Shown: positions 27,187-36,592, counted from the first letter of the stretch. The stretch is DNA of 38,660 bases from Okeania hirsuta (GCF_003838195.1 NZ_RCBY01000055.1:1-38660); one strand, 5' to 3'. Translations and numbers: made by a program. Notes: a model not told the origin generated them from the sequence alone.

Positions 27187-27541
27187 TATTTGTTTTTGGT
27201 TAAATTATCAAAATTAACTGACTTATAAACCCCTAGTTCTCCAAATTGAAAAGTTATAATTTTTTGAATAAATATTTATTTACTAACTCGCTATTTAAAA
27301 TAGTTTAGTTATACAGAGGTTTTACTAAAGCCTAAGATATATCAAGACTTAACTATAACCTCTTTCAAACTAAACAATAAAAATTTTTAGATTTAAAGTA
27401 TAGCTTTCTATACTAAACTAAATTATCTTTTTAAAGATATACTAGCAATTATTAGTACCTGATTTTGCTAGAATAATCTCAATTGACAGTTAAGAAATTC
27501 TTAACAGATTCGTATTAACCGCAAGTCTGAAACACAGAAAT

Positions 27542-28450
27542 ATGCAGTCTTCAGAGCCGTCAGCCCCAATATCACAATCTGAGGAGATAGATACTCAGTC
27601 AGCCTCCTTGCAAACTAAGTTTGTAGTTGAATTCTGGGGTGTACGAGGTAGTATACCTACCCCTGGTAGTAGTACAGTTCGCTATGGTGGTAATACCTCC
27701 TGTGTAGAAATGCGCTTAGGGGAAAAACGTTTGATTTTTGATGGAGGCACAGGTTTAAGAGTATTGGGTTTAAACCTAATGAAGCAAATGCCAGTGGAAG
27801 CATATATGTTCTTTAGTCATACTCACTGGGACCATATTCAAGGATTTCCATTTTTTGTTCCTGCATTTATGCCTGTCAATAAGTTTCACATACATGGGGC
27901 AATCGCACCTGACGGGACTACAATTAAGGAATGTTTATCCGATCAAATGGTAAATCCTAACTTTCCTATTCCTTTACAGGTTATGGGTTCTGAGATGAAG
28001 TTTTATGACTTTAGCACTGGAGATGTAATTAAAATTGATGATGATATTGAGATTGAAACAGCTCCTCTAAATCATCCAAATTTTGCTATTGGATATCGAG
28101 TTTGTTGGCAGGGTAAAAGTGTAGTTTATTGTCCAGATACAGAACATTATGAAGATCGTTTTGATGAAAATGTACTTCATCTAGCTCGTAAAGCTGATTT
28201 GCTGATTTATGATGCTACTTACACAAACGAAGAATACTATAATCCTGAATCTCCTAAAATTGGTTGGGGACATTCTACTTGGGAAGTAGGTGTGGAAATA
28301 GCAAAAAAAGCAGGAGTCAAACAAATAGTTATGTTTCAACATGACCCTTCTCATCATGATAATTTATTGGATGAAATTCAAGTTGCTCTCCAGTCAGTAT
28401 TTCCCAATGGGTTGGTAGCAAAAGAAGGTATGACAATTCCAATTCTTTAG
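27542..28450 (+). CDS. MBL-fold metallohydrolase (Lactamase_B_2 type)
   Basis: 302 residues. After a ~25-residue polar leader the fold begins FWGVRGSIPTPGSSTVRYGG, a signature of this cyanobacterial/bacterial subgroup. The metal site is SHTHWDHIQGFPFF near residues 91-104 (HxHxDH), with a further His in LNHPNFAIGYR, Asp in YCPDTEHY and DATYT, and a final His in MFQHDPSHHD. These supply the ligands for two metal ions. Close relatives are annotated as phosphodiesterase or RNase Z-like hydrolases, but the substrate is not known. It is followed by a diheme cytochrome 209 bp downstream on the same strand; a functional link is not established. No signal peptide, so cytoplasmic. Confidence 0.88.
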   Translation: MQSSEPSAPISQSEEIDTQSASLQTKFVVEFWGVRGSIPTPGSSTVRYGGNTSCVEMRLGEKRLIFDGGTGLRVLGLNLMKQMPVEAYMFFSHTHWDHIQGFPFFVPAFMPVNKFHIHGAIAPDGTTIKECLSDQMVNPNFPIPLQVMGSEMKFYDFSTGDVIKIDDDIEIETAPLNHPNFAIGYRVCWQGKSVVYCPDTEHYEDRFDENVLHLARKADLLIYDATYTNEEYYNPESPKIGWGHSTWEVGVEIAKKAGVKQIVMFQHDPSHHDNLLDEIQVALQSVFPNGLVAKEGMTIPIL

Positions 28451-28659
28451 AAAGCGTTTAACACCTCAGCAGTTCCCTGCGGGATGTTACGCAAACAGCG
28501 GTCAGCTTTGCGCGGAAAGCGGAGCATTCCGGAATGGACAGGGAATGAACAACCCAAGCTTTTAGATAACATTATCTATGTACTACCTTTTTAGCCTAAT
28601 GGCTGATAGCTAGTTAAAGTAGCAAAAAATAATGAAATACTAGCACAGAAATTATATTA

Positions 28660-29205
28660 ATGCCAATATCTAATCTCAGAAATAAAGGTAGACGACGACC
28701 ATTTCTTTTTTTACTTTTACTACTGATATTTTTATGGAGTGCAAGTTGTGGTTTGGTTATGGCAAAAATTTCTACTGCAACAACTATTTCACAAATTGAG
28801 CCTCAACTAATGAGTAATGTTGATGTGGTTCCCAAACGTCACCAATTAGGACTGTCATTATATTTAGACAATTGTACTACTTGTCATATTCCAGTACCAC
28901 CTCAAGTCCTTCCCACAGAAAGTTGGAAAGTAATTCTAGAGGATTATCAACATTACGGTATACAACTCCCTACTCTTATAGATCCACCTCGTCAACTTAT
29001 TTGGAATTACCTACAAGTATCTTCTCGTGTCAAATCACAGCAAGAGGAAAGAATACCTTACAGAATTTCTAGTTCTCGTTATTTCAAAGCGCTTCATCCC
29101 AGAGTAGAATTTCCTCAAAATGTGAATATCAAGGGTTGTGTTTCTTGTCATCCTAGCGCTGCAAAATTTGACTTTCGGACTCTCAGCTCAGAATGGCCAG
29201 ATTGA
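28660..29205 (+). CDS. Diheme c-type cytochrome, exported
   Basis: 181 residues. A basic start (NKGRRRPF) and hydrophobic segment (about 17-36, LFLLLLLIFLWSASCGLVMA) form a signal or anchor. Two heme-binding motifs are present: CTTCH at 72-76 and CVSCH at 160-164. The region between them is helical (ESWKVILEDYQHYGIQLP). The protein would carry two covalently bound hemes in the thylakoid lumen or periplasm. The length and the two widely spaced CxxCH motifs match a family of small diheme proteins found in cyanobacteria; the redox partner is unknown. The spacer upstream (28451-28659) contains pieces of the 209-bp foldback family. Confidence 0.88.
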   Translation: MPISNLRNKGRRRPFLFLLLLLIFLWSASCGLVMAKISTATTISQIEPQLMSNVDVVPKRHQLGLSLYLDNCTTCHIPVPPQVLPTESWKVILEDYQHYGIQLPTLIDPPRQLIWNYLQVSSRVKSQQEERIPYRISSSRYFKALHPRVEFPQNVNIKGCVSCHPSAAKFDFRTLSSEWPD

Positions 29206-29219
29206 CAAAGTCAGAAGTC

Positions 29220-29316
29220 AGAAGTCAGAAGTTGTTTTTGTAACAGGGATTTTGAGCAACTCTCCAAAAACATTTCGCTAATCAAGGTATAGTTTTAGAC
29301 CGAGTTATTTTGATAA
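29220..29316 (-). repeat. Dispersed ~97-bp repeat, copy B (inverse of 16107-16201)
   Basis: GAAGTTGTTTTTGTAAC ... CTCCAAAAACATTT ... CGAGTTATTTTGATAA matches copy A end to end in reverse complement. At its left edge the terminal AGAAGTC is expanded into about three heptamer units (29209-29231), suggesting that the tandem repeat grew from the element's end. Confidence 0.8.
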
Positions 29317-29469
29317 CATTTAAGTCAAAATTTAAAACTAATGGAAGTAGTATAAAGATAGATTGAAAAACAATAAAAAAACTACCTCAAGGCAAATCTA
29401 TCTAACATTATATATCTTTTTTGTTATAAGATTAATAAATATAAATATTCAAAAGTTTTACCTAAATAT

Positions 29470-29550
29470 TTAAGTTATAAAGCCTCTACGTTCATGGAGA
29501 AAAAAAACAGACAATTCTCCTATTATAGAAGAGTTATCTATTAATTATTA
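29470..29550 (+). repeat. Palindrome-ended element, decayed copy
   Basis: TAAGTTATAAAGCCTCTACG then TTCATGGAGAAA resembles the left end at 23187 and the rc of 38560-38594. The right part (AGAAGAGTTATCTATTAATT) resembles the 23265-23285 end. The spacers around it (29317-29469 and 29551-29704) hold nothing recognisable. Confidence 0.45.
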
Positions 29551-29704
29551 AATTATTGAAGTGTCCCTAGATACTACATTTTGCAGTAAGGAATGTAGGA
29601 TATTGACATCTATAAAAATAAAGAATATTATCTGTTTGAGATATATATAAAGACAAGCTTTTACCTATAATTTTGACCACTCTTGTGTAATTATTCATAC
29701 AGGC

Positions 29705-29812
29705 ATGGGTGGTAATTTTAGTGAAGCTGAAGTAATACTTAGTCGCACAAGAGATCCCAATTTATGTAATTGGTATCAGTTATCGTTTAAGGAATTCAAA
29801 AAAGGAGAATAG
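29705..29812 (+). CDS. Possible 35-residue peptide or gene fragment upstream of the MACPF cassette
   Basis: ATG at 29705 to TAG at 29810-29812; translation starts MGGNFSEAEVILSRTRDP and ends LSFKEFKKGE. The frame remains open upstream of the ATG to about 29654 (...NFDHSCVIIHTG), so it may be the tail of a decayed longer gene. Its stop lies 5 bp before the ATG of the next gene, and the Shine-Dalgarno GGAG of that gene is inside it, as expected for translational coupling. Not recognised. Confidence 0.35.
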   Translation: MGGNFSEAEVILSRTRDPNLCNWYQLSFKEFKKGE

Positions 29813-29817
29813 GTACA

Positions 29818-30489
29818 ATGAGTGATGAAAAATTACTAAAAGGCACTAAATACGATTTCTTTGAAGATCGCGACTTAGAAGTAAAGGTTTCTTTGAATGA
29901 GGAGCTAAGTGCCAATGAATGTGGTACAGACAAACAGCCTATCCTAGTTAAACTTGACCAGGAAGGAGAAAATACATGGTACTTTGATTACGTGGTCTTC
30001 TTATACGAAGGTTCGTATATTTCATTTACTATTAGATCGAACGGTCCTTGTGGATATGGTTTGAAAATATTTACAACAGAAAATAACATAGTCAATAAAT
30101 ACTATGCTGTTAATGAAGGTGATGAGGAAAGCCACGAAAAATTACAAGTCACAGTCGATAAATACCAATATGAAGGAGATCCTATTAGAGTTAGAGATTT
30201 TCAGTACTTGGATAACCAGATAAATAGCAATGTTTTAAGAAATCACTTGGTTAATATTGTCACATGGCCTATTTATGGCTATGAAAAAGGTAAGTATAAA
30301 TATCGTCCAGGACTTTCTCCGGTCAGGGTCAGAAGTAGTGATAGAGAACATGAATATATCAGTAACATAGTGGAGGATAGGGACAAATTAAATTTGAGTA
30401 CCAATGGCTCTATCCATATGTTTTTCTACGTACTCAAAGAAGACGAAAAGATCGAAGATATATGTGATTTGCAAAGTTCTGCACAATAA
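29818..30489 (+). CDS. Unrecognised beta-rich protein, partner of the MACPF gene
   Basis: 223 residues, no family recognised. The composition alternates hydrophobic and polar residues, as in beta sandwiches: TWYFDYVVFLYEGSYISFTI (residues 60-79), then GYGLKIFTTEN and GSIHMFFYVL near the end. It is acidic overall, with only three or four Cys and no signal peptide or membrane segment. A GGAG ribosome site lies 10 nt upstream of ATG 29818. The next gene, 105 bp downstream on the same strand with its own AAGGAG site, encodes a MACPF-like pore protein, and one strong terminator follows that gene, so they look like one transcript. In fungi MACPF proteins work with a small beta-sandwich partner (aegerolysin); this protein is longer and not visibly an aegerolysin, so a partner role is only an analogy. 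Confidence 0.75.
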   Translation: MSDEKLLKGTKYDFFEDRDLEVKVSLNEELSANECGTDKQPILVKLDQEGENTWYFDYVVFLYEGSYISFTIRSNGPCGYGLKIFTTENNIVNKYYAVNEGDEESHEKLQVTVDKYQYEGDPIRVRDFQYLDNQINSNVLRNHLVNIVTWPIYGYEKGKYKYRPGLSPVRVRSSDREHEYISNIVEDRDKLNLSTNGSIHMFFYVLKEDEKIEDICDLQSSAQ

Positions 30490-30594
30490 CGCGCCAATTT
30501 GACTTTTGAGACGTAATTCATTTGATGATTAGTATTAATTGAACTAAATTCATCATATTTGTATCGACAGAATTATTAAGGAGAAAAATCTAAA

Positions 30595-32052
30595 ATGACA
30601 CAAGACGATGGGACTAATAAAGCACCTTTATCTCAACCTGAGAATCCGGTGGAACCATCTGTACCAGGACAAGTTACACCAGAGCAAATTATTGGATTCC
30701 TTCAACAATTACTTACAGAAGTTATTCAACCTACAACAGCTGCACTACCAGGAGCAATTATTCAATTCCTTCAACAAGTACTTGCAGAAGTTATTCAACC
30801 TACAGCAACTCAATTTCAATTGGCAGCAGCTCAATCAGTTGAACAAATTACACCTGGAGTAATTAAACATTTTTTTCAAGATTTAATTGCCTTTCAGAAG
30901 GTAGATTTGTACAGAAGATTGGAATTAAACAAGGCTCTTACCGTTAGCAAAATTCAGTCTGAGGATGAAGATTGGGTCATATCAAAAGCATTCAAGGAAG
31001 CTATTTATTGGGAGCCTTATGTTCCTAATGATCCTGAAAATACTTATCATCCTAATTGGATCATACCCAGAAAAAAGGGATTCTTCAGAGTAGATGCCAA
31101 AACAAAATTTGTAGCTCATCAAGTAGGAAAATTTGTTTCAGAGGCAAGTGGTAATCAAGAACTCAGTTTATTTGGTGGTCTAGATTCAGATTTAGAAGGT
31201 GAATTTTCTGGAGAGAGCGAACTAAGTGCAAAAAGTAAGACCTACCTGTTTGCAGAGTATACAATACCAAAAGTGATTCTATCTGTAGACTGGGAAGATA
31301 TTAAATTGAAACCTAACTTCAAGAGTAAGGTTGAAAACGCTTTAGGAGATGATGATGAGTTCTATAGCTTTGTAAAATTAAATCATCTTTTAAACGAATA
31401 TGGTTACTTTGTGCCATTGAAATTTACGCTCGGGGGTAAGATATGTGCGGAAAGTGAGGTCAAATCAAAGATTGATTCTTCTTCCGAACAATTTGCATCC
31501 TTTAAATCTTCCTTTGCATCTAGCCTAAATCTCTTCGGTGCTGGAAGTGAAGGGGAAGGTAAATCAAAAGGAGAGATAAAGGCTAGTCAAAATATGTCTA
31601 GTAAAATGGATATGGAGTTGGAATACTACGGTGGTCTTGGATCGGCAATAATAAATCCTATTGGATGGATGATATCTTTGAACTCTTACAAGACATGGAC
31701 AGTTATTAAATATTCTGAGCTTGTTCCTATCATCTGCTTTTTTGAGCCAGACTTAAGAAATAAGGTGATTCGTGCATTTATGCGTTATTCATATTATCCA
31801 GACACTGATAAACCGTTGTTACTAAATGGCGTTTCTTATGCTAGTCTAGCTGTAGAATTAATAAGTCAAAGGAGCTTCTTAGAAGATTCATCACCGGAAT
31901 CAGAAGAATCAGGAAAGGAAGGTAATCTGCGAATTAATTTGCCGAACAAAATAAAGCAAAAGGCGAAGAAATTTAAGGGATTATTCTCATATAAGAGGAA
32001 GAGTAAGAGCAAGTCTTCCAATCAAGATGAAAAAAAATCTTCTCAACAATAA
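30595..32052 (+). CDS. MACPF/perforin-like pore-forming protein
   Basis: 485 residues. The N-terminal 110 residues are Pro/Gln-rich with a 23-residue tandem duplication (IIGFLQQLLTEVIQPT / IIQFLQQVLAEVIQPT). The MACPF-like part follows: TYLFAEYTIPKVILSVD near 207-223, and the signature region Y269-G-Y-F-V then six residues then GG (280-281), matching the spacing of the classic [YW]-G-x-H-[FY]-x6-GG pattern though the usual His is absent. Two Ser/Gly/Glu/Lys-rich stretches (about 182-207 and 298-338) flank the signature where membrane-inserting hairpins lie in MACPF folds. Then comes SLNSYKTWTVIKYSELVPII, the conserved Trp-containing end. A Lys-rich tail (about 445-485) could bind acidic lipids. 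No signal peptide. An AAGGAG ribosome site lies just upstream. Function as a pore-former is inferred. Confidence 0.75.
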   Translation: MTQDDGTNKAPLSQPENPVEPSVPGQVTPEQIIGFLQQLLTEVIQPTTAALPGAIIQFLQQVLAEVIQPTATQFQLAAAQSVEQITPGVIKHFFQDLIAFQKVDLYRRLELNKALTVSKIQSEDEDWVISKAFKEAIYWEPYVPNDPENTYHPNWIIPRKKGFFRVDAKTKFVAHQVGKFVSEASGNQELSLFGGLDSDLEGEFSGESELSAKSKTYLFAEYTIPKVILSVDWEDIKLKPNFKSKVENALGDDDEFYSFVKLNHLLNEYGYFVPLKFTLGGKICAESEVKSKIDSSSEQFASFKSSFASSLNLFGAGSEGEGKSKGEIKASQNMSSKMDMELEYYGGLGSAIINPIGWMISLNSYKTWTVIKYSELVPIICFFEPDLRNKVIRAFMRYSYYPDTDKPLLLNGVSYASLAVELISQRSFLEDSSPESEESGKEGNLRINLPNKIKQKAKKFKGLFSYKRKSKSKSSNQDEKKSSQQ

Positions 32053-32295
32053 ATACAGTGTGCTAGTTCGGTTTGTCTAAAAGGGGGTATACCGGGGTGT
32101 TTAAGTTTTCCGGTCTTCCCAAATTCCTCAAAACTTGATTCGAGTAGAATTGTCTTGTGCCATGACTCTGCCTCAGAACCTACATTCTGTACTTCAAATA
32201 TAATACACTGAGAATAGACAAGTGGCGAGGAAATTACCTGAATATTTTGAGTGTAAATACTCATTTTCCTGCTAATTATCGCCTTAAGTAATGTT

Positions 32296-32336
32296 GGGGT
32301 GTCGGTGAACAAAGCTTACCGACACCCCTAGTTTTT
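32296..32336 (+). terminator. Rho-independent terminator of the MACPF cassette
   Basis: GGGGTGTCGGT (32296-32306) and ACCGACACCCC (32318-32328) form a perfect 11-bp stem with an 11-nt loop, followed by TAGTTTTT. It lies about 245 bp after the MACPF stop and isolates the cassette from secA. The flanking DNA (32053-32295 and 32337-32539) shows no gene I can support. Confidence 0.9.
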
Positions 32337-32539
32337 GTGATTGTAACACCTATCCCCAATTGGCCATGGTTTTAGACCAGTGAATTTTTGATAAAATAAT
32401 TGATACCCATTTTTTAACAACCAAATAGTTCTAAACTGACTAAACTCAGATAAGATTTATATTGACAAAATTCATAAAAAATGGTATATAAATAACCATT
32501 TTGGCAATTAATCAATGGAATTTAACTTAAATAACAACT

Positions 32540-35350
32540 ATGTTCAAAAAACTTCTCGGAGACCCCAACGCACGCAAACTCAAGAAATTTCAACCTTGGG
32601 TGACAGAGATTAATATTCTCGAAGAAGATATTCAACAACTTTCAGACGAACAACTAAGGGCTAAAACAGGAGAATTTAGACAAGCTCTAGAAAAAGCAAC
32701 ATCTAAGGAGGAAGAAAAAGAAATATTAGAAGAAATTCTACCGGAAGCTTTTGCTGTAGTCCGAGAAGCAGGAAAGCGAGTGCTAGGTATGCGACACTTT
32801 GATGTCCAACTTTTGGGGGGCATCATTTTGCATCAAGGCCAAATCGCAGAAATGAAAACAGGGGAGGGTAAAACCCTTGTAGCGACTCTACCAGCATACT
32901 TAAATGGCCTAGCAGGTAAAGGGGTACACGTTATTACCGTTAACGACTACTTAGCCAGACGAGATGCGGAATGGATGGGACAAGTGCATAGGTTCCTGGG
33001 TTTAACTGTGGGATTAATTCAACAGGGAATGACTCCAGAAGAACGGAAAAAAAATTATGCCTGCGATATTACTTATGCTACTAACAGTGAAGTTGGATTT
33101 GACTACTTGCGGGATAATATGGCAACTAGCATGGATGAGGTAGTACAACGTCCATTTAATTTTTGTACCATTGACGAAGTTGACTCTGTATTAGTAGATG
33201 AAGCACGGACTCCTCTGATTATTTCTGGGCAGGTAGAAAGACCGAGTGAAAAATATATTAAAGCAGCAGAAATTGCAGCAGCTTTGGATAAAGAAAAAGA
33301 ACATTATGAAGTAGATGAAAAAGCTCGTAATGTGTTATTGAGCGATGAGGGTTTTGCTCAAGCAGAAGAGTTATTGGGAGTACAAGATTTATATAACCCG
33401 GAAGATCCTTGGGCACATTTTATATTTAATGCTTTGAAGGCAAAAGAATTATTTATCAAAGATGTTAACTATATTGTTCGTGATGAAGAAGTAGTTATTG
33501 TTGATGAATTTACTGGTAGGGTAATGCCTGGACGACGTTGGAGTGATGGTTTGCATCAGGCGATCGAGGCGAAAGAAAGGGTGGATATTCAGCCAGAAAC
33601 TCAAACATTGGCAACTATTACTTATCAAAATTTCTTCTTACTTTATCCCAAATTATCGGGGATGACGGGAACGGCAAAAACAGAGGAAACGGAATTTGAG
33701 AAGATTTATAATCTACAAGTGACTATTGTTCCGACTAATAGACCAACTGGTAGAGCAGATTTATCAGATGTGGTTTATAAAACAGAGAAAGGGAAATGGC
33801 AAGCGATCGCTAATGAATGTGCGGAAATGCACACAGCAGGTCGCCCAGTTTTGGTGGGTACAACCAGTGTGGAAAAATCAGAGTTACTTTCTAGGTTACT
33901 TGCTCAACTGAAAATTCCCCACCAGTTGCTGAATGCTAAACCAGAAAATGTGGAGCGAGAGTCAGAAATTGTGGCACAAGCAGGGGGTAAGGGTACGGTT
34001 ACTATTGCTACTAATATGGCAGGTCGAGGTACTGATATTATTTTGGGCGGAAATGCTGAGTATATGGCAAGGTTGAAAGTACGGGAGTATTTGATGCCGA
34101 GGGTTGTTAAACCGGAAGAAGATGATGGTATGGGGATGATCCGCGTACAAGGTGCTAAAAAGCAAAATTCCGCTAAAGGTTTTGGCGAACAGAAGAAGGT
34201 GAAAACCTGGAAAGTGTCGCCAGAAATTTTTCCAGTAAAGTTGTCGCCACAGACTGAAAAGATGTTGAAGGAGACAGTGAATTTTGCTGTGCAAGAGTGG
34301 GGAGAGAGAGCGCTACCTGAGTTGGTGGTGGAAGATAAAGTGGCGATCGCTGCGGAAAAAGCTCCTACTCAAGATCCGGTAATTCAAAAGTTACGGGAGG
34401 TGTACAATTTGATTCGCAAAGAATATGAAGGCTATACAGATAAGGAACATGATAATGTTATAAATCTGGGTGGGTTGCACGTTATTGGTACTGAGCGCCA
34501 TGAGTCAAGGCGTATTGATAATCAGTTGCGAGGTAGAGCGGGGCGGCAAGGAGACCCTGGATCGACGAGATTTTTCTTGAGTTTGGACGATAATTTATTA
34601 CGGATTTTTGGTGGCGATCGTGTTGCTGGAATGATGCAAGCGTTTGGGGTTGAGGAAGATATGCCAATTGAATCTGGGTTGTTGACTCGTTCGTTGGAAG
34701 GCGCTCAGAAGAAGGTGGAAACTTATTATTATGATATGCGGAAGCAGGTGTTTGAGTATGACGAGGTGATGAATAATCAACGTCGGGCAATTTATGCGGA
34801 ACGCCGACGGGTATTGGAAGGTAGGGATTTGAAGGAACAGGTGATTAAGTATGCGGAGCAAACTATGGATGATATTGTGGAGGCGTATATTAATCCTGAG
34901 TTGCCTTCGGAAGAGTGGGAGTTGGATAAGTTGGTAAGTAAGGTGAAGGAGTTTGTGTATCTGTTGGCAGATTTAACTCCGGAGCAGTTATTCGATTTGT
35001 CGATGGATGATATTAAGACTTTTATGCACGAGCAGGTGAGGAATGCTTATGATATTAAGGAAGCGCAGGTTAATCAGATTCGTGGTGGTTTGATGCGGGA
35101 TGCGGAACGTTTCTTTATTTTGCAGCAGATTGATACTTTATGGCGGGAGCATTTGCAGCAGATGGATGCGTTGCGGGAGTCTGTTGGTTTGCGTGGTTAT
35201 GGGCAAAAAGACCCGTTGATTGAGTATAAGAGCGAGGGTTATGAGTTGTTCTTGGATATGATGACGGATATTCGTCGGAATGTGGTTTATTCGATGTTCC
35301 AGTTCCAGCCGCAACCTGCAGTGCAGACTACGGCGGCGGAGACGGTGTGA
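32540..35350 (+). CDS. secA: Preprotein translocase ATPase SecA
   Basis: 936 residues. The motor that drives unfolded preproteins through SecYEG into or across the plasma and thylakoid membranes. Visible signs are the start [20 protein letters not shown], Walker [14 protein letters not shown] near 103-115, [13 protein letters not shown], the DEVD Walker B in [38 protein letters not shown] of the cross-linking region, [14 protein letters not shown], and [20 protein letters not shown] (motif VI). The cyanobacterial insertion around 525-600 ([20 protein letters not shown]) and the lack of a C-terminal zinc-binding Cys motif are normal in this phylum. The gene is intact and monocistronic by layout. 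Codon use in its last third is visibly richer in G (TTG, GTG, GGT) than in the first part. Confidence 0.98.
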   Translation: MFKKLLGDPNARKLKKFQPWVTEINILEEDIQQLSDEQLRAKTGEFRQALEKATSKEEEKEILEEILPEAFAVVREAGKRVLGMRHFDVQLLGGIILHQGQIAEMKTGEGKTLVATLPAYLNGLAGKGVHVITVNDYLARRDAEWMGQVHRFLGLTVGLIQQGMTPEERKKNYACDITYATNSEVGFDYLRDNMATSMDEVVQRPFNFCTIDEVDSVLVDEARTPLIISGQVERPSEKYIKAAEIAAALDKEKEHYEVDEKARNVLLSDEGFAQAEELLGVQDLYNPEDPWAHFIFNALKAKELFIKDVNYIVRDEEVVIVDEFTGRVMPGRRWSDGLHQAIEAKERVDIQPETQTLATITYQNFFLLYPKLSGMTGTAKTEETEFEKIYNLQVTIVPTNRPTGRADLSDVVYKTEKGKWQAIANECAEMHTAGRPVLVGTTSVEKSELLSRLLAQLKIPHQLLNAKPENVERESEIVAQAGGKGTVTIATNMAGRGTDIILGGNAEYMARLKVREYLMPRVVKPEEDDGMGMIRVQGAKKQNSAKGFGEQKKVKTWKVSPEIFPVKLSPQTEKMLKETVNFAVQEWGERALPELVVEDKVAIAAEKAPTQDPVIQKLREVYNLIRKEYEGYTDKEHDNVINLGGLHVIGTERHESRRIDNQLRGRAGRQGDPGSTRFFLSLDDNLLRIFGGDRVAGMMQAFGVEEDMPIESGLLTRSLEGAQKKVETYYYDMRKQVFEYDEVMNNQRRAIYAERRRVLEGRDLKEQVIKYAEQTMDDIVEAYINPELPSEEWELDKLVSKVKEFVYLLADLTPEQLFDLSMDDIKTFMHEQVRNAYDIKEAQVNQIRGGLMRDAERFFILQQIDTLWREHLQQMDALRESVGLRGYGQKDPLIEYKSEGYELFLDMMTDIRRNVVYSMFQFQPQPAVQTTAAETV

Positions 35351-35372
35351 AAAAATATAAATCCCTAGTCCA

Positions 35373-35448
35373 GTAGGGTGTGTTAGCGTCAGCGTAACGC
35401 ACCAAAGACATAATAGGTGGTGCGTTACATTTCATTAACGCACCCTAC
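35373..35448. repeat. GTAGGGTGTGTTA foldback repeat downstream of secA
   Basis: The arms GTAGGGTGTGTTA and TAACGCACCCTAC are inverted with one mismatch; an inner GCGTTACAT/ACGC pairing is also possible. It lies 23 bp after the secA stop and might help end transcription. Same family as 10639 and 24499. Confidence 0.8.
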
Positions 35449-35596
35449 CAAAGCTTTTTGCATTCAAAATTGTTACTCAAAGTTTAAAATTTTAATCATT
35501 ATCCATTATCAATTTGTTGAGGGAAGAACAGATTAGCGATCGCGAGATTAAGAGTTCTGGCGAAGGTTCCTTGAATGTACCACGAAAGGTTAGTTT

Positions 35597-35746
35597 TTCC
35601 AGAGCATCGGGAGGAGGTTTATTAATTATTATATTAATGGAGAACCTTATGAACCAGAATCCCAGGACTATATTCTGGAGCTGAATACTGCTGAACAATG
35701 GGTTTTACCAAATCCATTAGATCCCGGTACTGAGATTTGGACTTAG
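35597..35746 (+). pseudogene. Possible C-terminal gene fragment, unrecognised
   Basis: An open frame without a start reads FQSIGRRFINYYINGEPYEP, then a segment ending TAEQWVLPNPLDPGTEIWT and a TAG at 35744. The wording is protein-like (GEPYEP, AEQWVLPNPL), unlike random AT-rich translation. A stop precedes it at 35591. The family was not identified. Confidence 0.3.
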
Positions 35747-35860
35747 ACTTTAGATGGACTTGGACTTAGATTGAGACTTACTCATTGGTACAGTAAAGCC
35801 ATTGACAAAAAAAAAAAAAATAAGCTATGCTTCGGTTTAGTAAAAGAAGATTTATTGAAG

Positions 35861-36202
35861 ATGAAAAAGTTAGTTGTTACTGTTTTGGCTACTTGTTTGT
35901 TACTGTTGACTACTGCTCTCCCAGCTTATGCTGATCGGGAAGAAGTGGCTATCCATTGGGAAAAATGTATAGTTGAATCGCAACTTACTGCATGTTATGA
36001 GAGATTAGAGATAGACCAGGATAAGGACACAATCGAAATTGAGACAGATGGTTGGGTAGGAGGAGATCAACGAAAAGGTCTTTATTGGTTGGGGAGGATA
36101 GTGGATCAATGTTGGGAGAGTATAGAGGATGATGTTAGTGAATATGAATGGAAGTGGAAAATTAAAGACGATAAATTGAAATTGGAGGTTGTCAAAAAAT
36201 AA
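35861..36202 (+). CDS. Small secreted hypothetical protein
   Basis: 113 residues from ATG 35861; an in-frame TTG at 35771 would only add a non-conserved leader before a clean signal peptide. The start MKKLVVTVLATCLLLLTTAL, ending PAYA before DREEVAIHW, is a textbook signal peptide with an AxA cleavage site. The mature part is about 89 residues, acidic, with three Cys (KCIVE, TACYE, DQCWE) and many Trp (GWVGGD, LYWLGR, YEWKWKIK). No family recognised. It probably acts in the periplasm or outside. No operon partner: a transposase remnant on the other strand follows. Confidence 0.7.
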   Translation: MKKLVVTVLATCLLLLTTALPAYADREEVAIHWEKCIVESQLTACYERLEIDQDKDTIEIETDGWVGGDQRKGLYWLGRIVDQCWESIEDDVSEYEWKWKIKDDKLKLEVVKK

Positions 36203-36256
36203 ATAATGATTGATCTAAAAGGATAGCACATGCTGATGTTAGCATCACCCAACTCG

Positions 36257-36592
36257 TTAAACCATCATCGCAGCCCCATTTGCTGTAATGAATGTATGAG
36301 CAGCCTTTGAGCCAAACCAACTTCCCAACGGGTCTACCTGGTACACCTCCTGATACCCCTCTAGGTCTAACTTCAGTTGTCCAGGAACCCCTTCCCTACC
36401 CTTTGGTTTGGCCTGAAAACCCTTAGTCATTTTGTCCAGAAAGCAATTCCCCCAATTACGGCGGGGAGTTGTTTTTTTCTTTTTAGGAGTGTACCGCTTA
36501 CAAAAGTCCCGATACCGTTTGGCACATTCCTCTAACGTTGTGGCCAATTCTAGAAAAGCCGGATGCCATTCCGTCAAACCATCATCAGTCAA
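36257..36592 (-). pseudogene. RAYT / TnpA_REP-type transposase, C-terminal remnant
   Basis: 111 codons that read HPAFLELATTLEECAKRYRD, FCKRYTPK, RRNWGNCFLDKM and PGQLKLDL. From memory these are the C-terminal segments of cyanobacterial REP-associated Y1 transposases (IS200-like). The N-terminal half, with the HUH motif and catalytic Tyr, is missing; upstream sequence goes straight into a foldback repeat at 36671-36810. The last ~20 codons look unrelated. RAYTs mobilise REP-type palindromes, so this remnant beside a palindromic repeat is notable. Confidence 0.7.

Noticed and set aside
29818..30489. Aegerolysin identity for the protein before the MACPF gene
   Set aside because: At 223 residues it is far longer than the usual ~135, and I cannot see the aegerolysin sequence pattern; only the analogy of gene pairing remains.
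32043..32312. 89-codon open frame on the minus strand after the MACPF gene
   Set aside because: It spans part of the terminator stem of the opposite-strand cassette and shows no domain or ribosome site.
35771..35860. TTG at 35771 as the start of the small secreted protein
   Set aside because: It would place a Lys-rich 30-residue leader, coded by a poly-A stretch, before a perfect signal peptide that starts at ATG 35861.
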